A DNA stretch of 57,100 bases from CAZDAM01 sp964503595 (GTDB taxonomy: Bacteria > Muiribacteriota > UBA6191), in assembly GCA_964503595.1 (NCBI GenBank), contig CAZDAM010000007.1, forward strand, positions 1 to 57,100, given 5' to 3'. This document shows positions 9,839 to 16,979 of this stretch, piece by piece; positions within the stretch are counted from its first letter, which is position 1; the number at the start of each line of letters is the position of its first letter. Under the pieces are notes generated by a model. That model did no database searches, was not told the DNA's origin, and worked only from the letters and a program-made list of their open reading frames with translations. The position numbers and the translations under genes were made by a program.

Positions 9839-10210
9839 ATGATTACAGTTTTTTATGATGGCAAATGCGGGTTATGCTCCAAAGAGATCGACTACTACCG
9901 CAGGATCGCACCGGCTGAAGTTTTTGACTGGCGAGACATTACCCAGTCCTGGGACGAACTCGAAGAAGCTGGAGTAAGCCTTGTCGAAGGACTGAAAGTC
10001 CTGCATGTAATGGATCACCAGGGTAACCTGCACAAAGGTGTGGATGCCTTCATACTCATCTGGAAGCAGATGAAACTGTGGCGGGTTCTGGCATCCATCG
10101 TATCCCTTCCCCTTTTTCGCCCAATCGCTGATTCTGTGTACAGCCTGTTTGCCAGATGGCGTTTCAAAAGCCTGAAACACTGTCAGATGGCCATGGAACA
10201 GGCCAAATAA
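9839..10210 (+). CDS. DCC-family thiol-disulfide oxidoreductase (DUF393)
   Basis: This 123-residue protein opens with the family hallmark, a beta strand followed by YDGKCGLCSKEI, giving a CxxC pair at residues 10 and 13. Later it has the helical segment typical of the family (DAFILIWKQM) and a C-terminal region around LFARWRF. DCC proteins are thioredoxin-like and presumed redox active; the physiological partner is generally unknown. I chose ATG 9839 because AGG at 9831-9833 gives a suitable ribosome-binding site. Its TAA shares bases with the ATG of the next gene (TAATG), so it is translationally coupled to the split photolyase pair. Confidence 0.85.
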   Translation: MITVFYDGKCGLCSKEIDYYRRIAPAEVFDWRDITQSWDELEEAGVSLVEGLKVLHVMDHQGNLHKGVDAFILIWKQMKLWRVLASIVSLPLFRPIADSVYSLFARWRFKSLKHCQMAMEQAK

Positions 10211-11010
10211 TGCCCGAACAGATTCTCAGGAAAGATTTCAGGGATCGGGACCATCTGGTTGCCTATGTAAAAGAGTTATCTCCCTGGGCCAAAGGCAAAT
10301 CATCCCCTATTCTTGGCGGAGTCAATCAGGCCCAGGAGATGCTAGAGAATATAGACCCCCTTCGTTACGGAAAAACCCGCAATTATGGTGATGGGAAAGT
10401 CACAGGGCTCTCACCCTACATCCATCATGGCGTTATTGATATCAATCAGATCAGAAATCATGCTCTCTCCAACTTCTCCAAACCAGAATTGATTACCAAA
10501 TTCATTCAGGAGCTGGCCTGGAGAGATTTCTGGCAGCGAATTGCCGAAAAGCATCCCGATTGGATCTGGAATGATATCGAAGATTACAAGACAGGCTTTC
10601 GGGCAGAAAATTACAGCGAGCAACTTCCAGAAGATATCAAGGCAGGACAAACCGGAATTGCCTGCCTGGACTTTTTCATCAGTGAATTGATGGAAACAGG
10701 TTATGTCCACAACCACGCCCGCATGTATCTGGCAAGTTACATCGTCCATTTCCGAAGAATCAAATGGCAGGCGGGAGCCAGATGGTTTCTCCAGCATCTG
10801 CTGGATGGTGATGAAGCCAGCAATAATTTTTCCTGGCAATGGATTGCCAGTACCTTCAGCAATAAACCCTACATTTTCAACCTTGATAATGTAAATAAAT
10901 ATTTTGGCAGTCTCGTGGATACCCGTCCTGAAAACAATCAGATCCTGAATGCCAGCTATGAGGAAATCGCCGCACGATTGTTCCCAAATCTGGGAGCTTC
11001 CCGTGGCTGA
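10210..11010 (+). CDS. Stand-alone FAD-binding domain of a photolyase/cryptochrome-like protein
   Basis: The 266 residues correspond to only the C-terminal FAD-binding domain of the photolyase family. Visible family motifs are TGLSPYIHHG, the helix QELAWRDFW, and the FAD-pocket segment DGDEASNNFSWQW, followed by ASTFSNKPYIFN. It ends in NASYEEIAARLFP. The N-terminal alpha/beta antenna-binding domain is absent from this reading frame but is encoded by the next gene, which overlaps by 8 bases. ATG 10210 is preferred because it overlaps the upstream stop as TAATG and immediately precedes the conserved part. Likely blue-light DNA repair or sensing together with its partner; the actual activity cannot be read from sequence. 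Confidence 0.85.
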   Translation: MPEQILRKDFRDRDHLVAYVKELSPWAKGKSSPILGGVNQAQEMLENIDPLRYGKTRNYGDGKVTGLSPYIHHGVIDINQIRNHALSNFSKPELITKFIQELAWRDFWQRIAEKHPDWIWNDIEDYKTGFRAENYSEQLPEDIKAGQTGIACLDFFISELMETGYVHNHARMYLASYIVHFRRIKWQAGARWFLQHLLDGDEASNNFSWQWIASTFSNKPYIFNLDNVNKYFGSLVDTRPENNQILNASYEEIAARLFPNLGASRG

Positions 11011-11428
11011 AAAACTATTCTGGATTCATGACAAACACCTCACGGAGAGCTATGAAAATCTAAGATCAACAGGCAATGACTTCAAAGCTGTCTTCATCTG
11101 GGATGATCCATTTTTCCGAAAAAGAGCCTATTCTCTCAAACGGCTGGTCTTCATCTACGAAACCGTATCCCAGATGTCTTTGGATATTGTCCGGGGTGAT
11201 ACGGTGGAAGTCTTATCGTCTCTTTCACCAGATGGGATTGCAACGTTTTTTACACCGGATACAGAAATTCAAGGCCTGATTTCAAAATTGACCAGAACCC
11301 ATGAAATTGAAATCATCAGACCAGAACCGTTTGTACAAATCCCGGAAAAACATGACTTCAAACGATTTTTCAAATACTGGGACAAAGCGAAAAAAACAGC
11401 CTTTCTGAAAAATGGAAAAGATGCTTAA
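11003..11428 (+). CDS. Stand-alone photolyase-type N-terminal alpha/beta domain
   Basis: This 141-residue protein begins with a beta strand (KLFWIHDKHLTESY), followed by AVFIWDDPFF, LKRLVFIYETV, DIVRGD and ATFFTPDTEIQ. That is the strand-helix order of the photolyase N-terminal alpha/beta domain, in which a residue block such as VFI-D and a later RGD-like turn recur. GTG 11003 is favoured because GGAG at 10993-10996 is well placed and the start overlaps the preceding stop. It lies directly after the FAD-domain gene, so the two halves of one photolyase appear as separate genes in reversed order. Assignment by fold pattern and context, less certain than the FAD half. Confidence 0.65.
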   Translation: MAEKLFWIHDKHLTESYENLRSTGNDFKAVFIWDDPFFRKRAYSLKRLVFIYETVSQMSLDIVRGDTVEVLSSLSPDGIATFFTPDTEIQGLISKLTRTHEIEIIRPEPFVQIPEKHDFKRFFKYWDKAKKTAFLKNGKDA

Positions 11429-11431
11429 TGA

Positions 11432-12961
11432 TTACATTTTATTCAGATTCCTGAAAAATCTTTCACTGTCGTCCCGGATTTCTTTTTTTCTCTCGTATCC
11501 CATCCGATCCAGGCTCTTGTACATCATTCGAATACGCTGATTGCTCTCAAGCTTTTTCCGGTTCCGGTCCAGAAAATCCCAGTAAAGATAGTTGAACGGA
11601 CATGCCTCGGAGCCATTCTTCCTGGTGACCTTATAGCGGCAGGTCTTGCAGTAGTCAGACATCTTACTGATGTAGCTGCCCCCGGCCGCATAAGGCTTGC
11701 TGGCCAAGTATCCACCATCCGCAAACAGGATCATGCCGGAAACGTTCGGCAGTTCAACCCATTCATAGGCATCTGCATAGACAATCAGAAACCATTCGTT
11801 GACATAGCGGGGATCAATCCCGGCAAGAAGAGCAAAATTGCCCAGGACCATCAATCTCTGGATATGGTGGGCATAGGCATTCTGCCGTGTTTCGGTGACA
11901 CACTGGCGAAGGCAGTTCATTCCCGTATCACCACTCCAGTAAAAATCTGGTAGCTCCCGTTTGGCAGCAAAGAAATTCTCTTCCGCATACTCAGGCATTC
12001 TAAGCCAGTAAATTCCGCGCACATATTCACGCCAGCCAATAATCTGGCGAACGAAGCCTTCCACCGCATTCAAAGGCGCCTTTTTTTGCTGATACGCCCT
12101 TTCCGCTGCCCTGACACATTCCAGAGGGAGAAGCAGACCGCAGTTCAGGTAAAAACTGATATGCGAATGGTATAGCCATGGCTCGCCCTGAATCATGGCA
12201 TCCTGATAGTCACCAAAAAGCGGGAGACGTTCATCGATAAAAAGTTTCAGAACCTGAAGGGCATCTTCCCGCGTAACAGCCATATAAAACGGTTCGAGAT
12301 CCCCAAAATGGCTCTCAAAACGCCGGGCCACCAATTCAAGAACATCCCGAGTGATGGAATCTGTCTTCCCTTTATAAGGCAGAGGAACCTTCAGATCATC
12401 CTTTGGTGGCTTGCGGTTTTCGGCATCATAGTTCCACTGCCCGCCAACCGGTTCACCATCCTGCATAAGGAGGTCATATTTCTTCCGCATTTCCCGGTAA
12501 AAATATTCCATGCGCAGCTGTCCGCGACCCCGTGCCCATCTGGCAAACTCTTCCTTGGAAATCAGAAAGCGATCATCCGCCCGGATCTCAACCGCAATGC
12601 CAAACTTACCCTGCCATTCCTGCATGGATTTCAGGACACGGTATTCTCCCGGATGGGTGACAATGATGCGATCAAAACGGTTCTTCTGGATCTGCCGTCT
12701 CACCTCGCCCGAAAAAGACCCAGCATTTTCAGGATCATCCAGTCTGGTATATATTAACCTGTAGCCTTTCTTCACAAGCCCGGCATAAAAATGCCGCATA
12801 GCAGAAAACAGAAAAGCTATCTTCTTCTTGTGATGTCTGACGTAAGTTGCCTCATCCCAGACTTCACACATCAAGACGACATCTTCGTCCCGGTTGCAGC
12901 CTTTAAGACTTGAAATGGATTCGGAGAGCTGATCACCAAGAATCAGGATAAGGCTGGCCAT
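11432..12961 (-). CDS. FeS bacterial cryptochrome/photolyase (PhrB-like, (6-4) photolyase family)
   Basis: This 509-residue protein matches the FeS-BCP family of prokaryotic (6-4) photolyases. The N-terminal LILGDQLS strand opens the alpha/beta domain. Cysteines sit at 350, 438, 441 and 454, the positions I recall for the 4Fe-4S ligands of Agrobacterium PhrB, with CKTC and then ACPFNY after 13 residues. The AHHIQRLMV helix places His at 365/366, where PhrB has its repair histidine. Expected role is light-driven repair of (6-4) photoproducts in the cytoplasm. It is convergent with the split photolyase pair, stops 3 bases apart, and lies downstream of tRNA-Ser. GGAAGAG precedes the ATG. Confidence 0.92.
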   Translation of the reverse strand: MASLILILGDQLSESISSLKGCNRDEDVVLMCEVWDEATYVRHHKKKIAFLFSAMRHFYAGLVKKGYRLIYTRLDDPENAGSFSGEVRRQIQKNRFDRIIVTHPGEYRVLKSMQEWQGKFGIAVEIRADDRFLISKEEFARWARGRGQLRMEYFYREMRKKYDLLMQDGEPVGGQWNYDAENRKPPKDDLKVPLPYKGKTDSITRDVLELVARRFESHFGDLEPFYMAVTREDALQVLKLFIDERLPLFGDYQDAMIQGEPWLYHSHISFYLNCGLLLPLECVRAAERAYQQKKAPLNAVEGFVRQIIGWREYVRGIYWLRMPEYAEENFFAAKRELPDFYWSGDTGMNCLRQCVTETRQNAYAHHIQRLMVLGNFALLAGIDPRYVNEWFLIVYADAYEWVELPNVSGMILFADGGYLASKPYAAGGSYISKMSDYCKTCRYKVTRKNGSEACPFNYLYWDFLDRNRKKLESNQRIRMMYKSLDRMGYERKKEIRDDSERFFRNLNKM

Positions 12962-13007
12962 GATTTCTCTTCCAAAAGTTTCTACCCAAGTTCTGTAGGG
13001 GCATCAA

Positions 13008-13094
13008 TGGCGGAAGAGGTGGGATTCGAACCCACGGTCCTTTTGGGACACACGATTTCGAGTCGTGCACGATCGACCACTCTGACACTCTTCC
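13008..13094 (-). tRNA. tRNA-Ser(CGA)
   Basis: The reverse strand folds as a class II tRNA. The acceptor stem pairs GGAAGAG with CTCTTCC, discriminator G is followed by an encoded CCA (13008-13010), and the T-arm contains GGTTCGAATCC. The anticodon stem CACGA/TCGTG encloses the loop CTCGAAA, giving anticodon CGA (reads UCG). A long variable arm (around CCCAAAAGGA) is typical of serine tRNA. Confidence 0.95.
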
Positions 13095-13106
13095 GCGGCC
13101 AGTCGC

Positions 13107-13135
13107 ATTCTAGCCGATTAATGGACCTATTCCAA
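13107..13135 (-). promoter_or_regulatory. Sigma70-type promoter of tRNA-Ser
   Basis: On the minus strand TTGGAA (13130-13135) and TAGAAT (13107-13112) are separated by exactly 17 bases and end 12 bases before the mature tRNA 5' end, a typical tRNA promoter placement. With no obvious terminator after the tRNA, the transcript could also reach the FeS photolyase gene. Confidence 0.6.
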
Positions 13136-13181
13136 GCGATGTCTGTCTTCAAATCAAATTGGGTGACTGGCCCGTAAAAGC

Positions 13182-14696
13182 TCAATAGACGGCTTCCACT
13201 GAATCGATGTGATAGCCCCAGCGATTCAGGCTTTTATCTGCCAGGAACTGCACCCGAACCGTATCCCCTGCCACTGGTTCGGAATAGAAGTCCTCACCCA
13301 GCATTTCTCCATTCAGGCGCTCCACCACCCTGCCATTTTTTGCGGTGATTTCGAGGAAGTCTCCGAAATGATCAAGCTCGAATTTTTTGAAGTGCAGGCG
13401 TACAAAACAGGCTCCAGGAACCGTGATTTCATGGTTTGCTGTATCATGAGTCCGGTAAGGGTGGGTGCTTTGCCAGTCCAGATCCCGGACTTTCCTAAAC
13501 TCCCCTTTGGGATCCTCAATCTGAATCCCGGCCTGATTGGTAAGAAGATTATAGACATTCAAGCGAGCCCCATCCCGGGTAAAACGACGCAGGGCTTGAA
13601 AGCGATCGGCCGTTCTTAACAGGCGGGCCTTGGCTTCCATATGGTTCATGTCCGGGTAGCGGGAATAAAGCATGGCTAACGATGCTGCCACCATAGGAGC
13701 TGCCTGAGAAGTCCCGGACATGGCCCGGTACCGGCTTTTGGGCATCAAGGAAAAAATCACATTCCCTGGGGCTGCCAGATCCACCTTCTTACCGTAATTG
13801 GAAAACAGGGCCGATCGATCACGATTGTCACTGGCCCCGACAATCACCTGATTGCGGTGGCCATAATCGGTTGGATAACCCGTGGTGATATCAGAGTCTT
13901 CACGAGAGTTTCCAGCGGCATTCACAAACAGAACCCCTTTTTGGTCACAGTACAGAATAGCATCGCCCAGGTTCTGGTTGAAGTACTTCCCTCCCCAGCT
14001 GGCATTGATGACTTTGGCCCCATGATCACAGGCATAACGGATGCCCTGGGCGATCTGATCCCTGGTTGCGGTCTGGCCAAGACCAAAAATCACAATCGGC
14101 ATGATTTTAAGAAAACCAAAACCTCCGGCAATTCCGGTCTGATTATTGGATTGAGCTGCGAGAAGTCCCGTAATATGGGTACCGTGGTAATGGCGATCCT
14201 GAATATTATGTTCCTTGTGAGCAAGATTGATGCCATGAACGTCATCGATATAGCCATTGCCATCATCATCAAACCCATTTCCAGGAATCTCACCCGGATT
14301 GGTCCATAATACTTCCGGATCCATGTCTTCATGCAGAAGATCCAGACCGGAATCAATCACGGCCAGAATCACGGTTTCACGGGGCTCAAAAACCTGAAGA
14401 GCGGCATAAAGGCCAATATCAGCCCCCACAGTGCCATTGGTCCCGGTTTCATCAGCCAGGCCCGCATTGTGAAAATACCATTGCTGGGAAAACATCGGAT
14501 CTGCCGGAAGCTCAAACAGAAGACGGGTATCTGGCCTCTTATGCCAGCGAAGATTTTCAAACCGGGGAAAACTCAAAGCCGATGCAGCCGAGTAGGATTC
14601 GGAAATATAAACCGGCTCTATAAGAGAAACCGGCTCTTCGGCTCTGCCCGGAAAAAAACTCAACCCAAAAGCAAGAACACCAAAAATCTGTTTCAT
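13182..14696 (-). CDS. Secreted subtilisin-like serine protease (S8) with CUB-like C-terminal domain
   Basis: This roughly 504-residue protein has a signal peptide (MKQIFGVLAFGLSFFPGRA) and a propeptide-like region. The complete subtilase triad is visible: Asp in AVIDSGLD (about 115), His in HYHGTHITG (about 171) and Ser in SGTSQAAPM (about 330), with oxyanion Asn in NAAGNS. An acidic Gly/Asp stretch around NGFDDDGNGYIDD is probably a calcium loop. The last 100 residues (HPYRTHDTANHEITVP, FELDHFGDFLEI, VQFLADKSLNRWGYHI) resemble a CUB domain. A GTG six bases upstream (14702) is an alternative start; ATG follows AAGAG at better spacing. It may be co-transcribed with a small upstream gene. Probably an exported protease. 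Confidence 0.9.
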   Translation of the reverse strand: MKQIFGVLAFGLSFFPGRAEEPVSLIEPVYISESYSAASALSFPRFENLRWHKRPDTRLLFELPADPMFSQQWYFHNAGLADETGTNGTVGADIGLYAALQVFEPRETVILAVIDSGLDLLHEDMDPEVLWTNPGEIPGNGFDDDGNGYIDDVHGINLAHKEHNIQDRHYHGTHITGLLAAQSNNQTGIAGGFGFLKIMPIVIFGLGQTATRDQIAQGIRYACDHGAKVINASWGGKYFNQNLGDAILYCDQKGVLFVNAAGNSREDSDITTGYPTDYGHRNQVIVGASDNRDRSALFSNYGKKVDLAAPGNVIFSLMPKSRYRAMSGTSQAAPMVAASLAMLYSRYPDMNHMEAKARLLRTADRFQALRRFTRDGARLNVYNLLTNQAGIQIEDPKGEFRKVRDLDWQSTHPYRTHDTANHEITVPGACFVRLHFKKFELDHFGDFLEITAKNGRVVERLNGEMLGEDFYSEPVAGDTVRVQFLADKSLNRWGYHIDSVEAVY

Positions 14697-14754
14697 TTTC
14701 ACTCTTTTTCTCAGGATTTGAGCTCAGACAGTTTTTCAAAATTTCTTGAACACT

Positions 14755-14907
14755 CTAAACCCTGGCCTGTAATTCCCCAAACTTTACCAGAACCGAATCC
14801 ATCCGTCTTTCCAGAGCTTCGTTTTCAAGTTCTCCGCATAACTCGAAAGGGGGCACGACCCCAGTTGCTTCACTGACACCCTTCAGAGAATCCGCAAGAT
14901 CTGCCAT
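14755..14907 (-). CDS. Possible 50-residue small protein upstream of the subtilase
   Basis: A 50-codon frame starts at ATG 14907 and ends TAG 14755, 58 bases before the subtilase start on the same strand. The product begins MADLADSLKGVSEATGVVPP and continues with a charged, amphipathic helix-like second half ending VKFGELQARV. Its composition looks like a real cytoplasmic protein rather than a random frame. GGGA lies upstream of the ATG at a usable distance, and a good promoter sits 80-105 bases upstream. I recognise no family. It contains one cysteine and no signal peptide. It could be a small partner or regulator, but this is unproven. Confidence 0.4.
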   Translation of the reverse strand: MADLADSLKGVSEATGVVPPFELCGELENEALERRMDSVLVKFGELQARV

Positions 14908-14984
14908 GAATTCCCGTGAAATCTGAAGTCAGTAGTAAGAACCTCCCTGATAAAACCTGTTTCTTCTCCAAAATACTCCTCAAG

Positions 14985-15013
14985 ATTAGAAAAACCAACC
15001 TCCTAACCGGCAA
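14985..15013 (-). promoter_or_regulatory. Promoter for the small protein / subtilase transcript
   Basis: On the minus strand TTGCCG (15008-15013) and TCTAAT (14985-14990) are 17 bases apart, matching 4 of 6 and 5 of 6 consensus bases. The predicted start near 14978 gives a leader of about 70 bases before the small ORF. The remainder of 14908-15149 shows no gene that I can support. Confidence 0.45.
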
Positions 15014-15149
15014 CCACAAAAAAGGCACACTAGGAGGAAATTTCAACCTCAGATCAAGACCTTTTATTTCCGCCACAACCTGAAAAAGAGTCAAACAGGA
15101 TCTCATCAGTTCCAGAACATTTCTTCTTAGAGGAAATTGATTTCAGGAT

Positions 15150-15623
15150 TCAGGATGCTGATGAGAGCTCCCATAAGGTTCTGGCATCCCATAAATCTTC
15201 ATGGGCAGAAGGAGTCATTCCCAACTCATACATCCTAAAGGTCAAAGCCTGGCGAATTTTCAGGATCAGATCTTCGTGATCCCAGGGTTTGGCAATATAG
15301 GCCGTGACTTTAACTTCATTGATGGCCCTGATCGTGTCCTCATGGGTTGCCATTCCTGTCAGGAGAATACAGGCCGCCGATGATCTGAGTCCTTCGGATT
15401 TGATCCGGATCAGAAATTCAATGCCATTTTCCTCCGGCATCACATGATCACAGATCAGAAGGAGAGGAAATTCCCCATTTTCCTGCATGCTCAAAAGGAC
15501 TTCTTCAGCCTCCGATGCCGATTCACATGGAATCAGCTTCAAAGATGGCAAAGCCTGAAGGTCCTGAAGCAGGGTATCCAGAACTTCTCTTTGGTCCTCA
15601 ATCACAAGTGCAGTCGGGTTCAT
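15150..15623 (-). CDS. Single-domain response regulator
   Basis: This 157-residue protein is a receiver domain with no recognisable output domain. The acidic pair E9/D10, phosphoacceptor D59 (LLICDHVMPEENG), T89 (LLTGMAT) and K112 (IAKPW) are all in place. About 35 residues after the receiver fold (TFRMYELGM to the end) form a short tail of unknown role. It is the last gene of a leftward operon, 9 bases after the histidine kinase, so the two form a two-component pair. With no DNA-binding domain it probably acts by protein contact or as a phosphorelay intermediate. Confidence 0.9.
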   Translation of the reverse strand: MNPTALVIEDQREVLDTLLQDLQALPSLKLIPCESASEAEEVLLSMQENGEFPLLLICDHVMPEENGIEFLIRIKSEGLRSSAACILLTGMATHEDTIRAINEVKVTAYIAKPWDHEDLILKIRQALTFRMYELGMTPSAHEDLWDARTLWELSSAS

Positions 15624-15632
15624 GGCAATATT

Positions 15633-16979
15633 CTAAGCTTCCTTCAGGCGAACTTCAAAACAAGAGCCCCCGGAATTTGTGTTTACCCGAATTTCTCCTC
15701 CCATTCCTTCTATCAGAGATTTCACAATACTCAGTCCAAGACCCAGTCCAAACTGGTGCCCTAGTTTTTTCGTGCTGAAGGAAGGTTCAAACAGGCGGGA
15801 AAGATTCTCCGGGGCAATGCCCCCGGCATAATCCCTGATTCTTACCGTGATAAAACCTGCTTCACGCATCACGCCCAGTTCAAGCCTGGGCCGGGCGATC
15901 TGATCCTCCTGCATGGCTTCCAGAGCATTCTGCATCAGATTCAGCATAATCTGCACCAGATCCCCATGGTTTCCCCAGGCACGGATTTCCTCATCCGGAA
16001 AATCAAGAGCCAGTTCCACATTCAAAAGCCGGGACTGAAGCAGATGAATCGACTCCCTGATTCCCGGAAGCGGCGAAAAGGGTCCCTGCTCTCCAAGGAA
16101 AGGACGACCCAGAAGACGCATGGACTGAACCACATGAGAAGATTGGGTAGCCGCAAGTCCCGTATCTCTCAATCGGGAAAAAACAGCCAGAGCATCCAGA
16201 AACAAGGGCCGCTCATCCTCAAGAACCGATTGCTCAAATTCTTCTGGAGTGCTTTGGGCCTGAACAATCAGTCTGGCCTGAAGATGGCTTAATCCAAAGC
16301 GCTTCTCATAAACTTCTGCCTGAGAACGCAGAGCCTGACTGGAAAGGGCCGAGGGGGTGAGAATCCTTTCAAAATAAAGAGCCCAGTTCGGCCTGAGTCC
16401 GGAAAGGTTCTTGATCAGAAGATCCCGAATCTGCCGGGATGCCCCGGCAATCACCGCCATGGAGTTGTTCAGTTCATGCGCGATTCCAGAAGAAAGCTCT
16501 CCCAGCGAAGCCTTTCTTTTCTGTTCCTGAAGCTCAGCAAGCATGCTCTCCTTTTCAGCATAAAGTTTCTGAACCTGAATCATTCTGACTGCCCATTCTT
16601 CAAGAATCACCGGCATGAACTGTTCTGCGAGGGTCAGGCCATAAGGACCTGAAACGGCTTCTATTCCAGGATCCAGCCAGGCCAGGGTGGCATCCTTGCG
16701 GCAAATGACCGTAGTAAGGCTTTGATGAGCAGGATGAAAGCTGCTCTGAATCCCGATAAAATCGCCCTTTACCGCTTCAAAAAGAGGGCTTTCTTCCTCT
16801 TTCTGAAAATGGAGCACACCTTCCAGTTCACCTTCCAGAACATAAAAAATGCGCTGATTCCGTTCTCCCTGGCGCAGAAGAATCTGATCTTCTTTCAGCT
16901 GGAATTGCATATTTGTAGGTGAAAAATAGGTTTCAACCAACCATCTTTTCTGTTCCTGAAGAAGGGGATCCGAATTCAT
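15633..16979 (-). CDS. Histidine kinase with N-terminal cyclic-nucleotide-binding-like sensor domain
   Basis: Residues about 20-125 look like a CRP-type cyclic-nucleotide-binding beta roll (ILLRQGERNQRIFYVLEGEL, VKGDFIG). A linker and coiled coil (130-158) lead to the kinase. The phosphoacceptor His168 lies in SSGIAHELNNSM, and the catalytic domain shows the N box NLMQNALEAM, the G1 box RDYAGGIAP and the G2 box FGLGLGLSIV. No transmembrane segment is seen, so it is cytoplasmic. The gene overlaps the upstream DASS transporter by 4 bases and is followed by a response regulator. The signal could be a cyclic nucleotide or another small ligand; the sensor Arg and Glu contacts cannot be confirmed by eye. 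Confidence 0.88.
   Translation of the reverse strand: MNSDPLLQEQKRWLVETYFSPTNMQFQLKEDQILLRQGERNQRIFYVLEGELEGVLHFQKEEESPLFEAVKGDFIGIQSSFHPAHQSLTTVICRKDATLAWLDPGIEAVSGPYGLTLAEQFMPVILEEWAVRMIQVQKLYAEKESMLAELQEQKRKASLGELSSGIAHELNNSMAVIAGASRQIRDLLIKNLSGLRPNWALYFERILTPSALSSQALRSQAEVYEKRFGLSHLQARLIVQAQSTPEEFEQSVLEDERPLFLDALAVFSRLRDTGLAATQSSHVVQSMRLLGRPFLGEQGPFSPLPGIRESIHLLQSRLLNVELALDFPDEEIRAWGNHGDLVQIMLNLMQNALEAMQEDQIARPRLELGVMREAGFITVRIRDYAGGIAPENLSRLFEPSFSTKKLGHQFGLGLGLSIVKSLIEGMGGEIRVNTNSGGSCFEVRLKEA

Noticed and set aside
14870..15106. 78-codon minus-strand frame between subtilase and response regulator
   Set aside because: Leu/Phe/Arg-rich composition without motif, and it overlaps the better-supported promoter and 50-residue frame.
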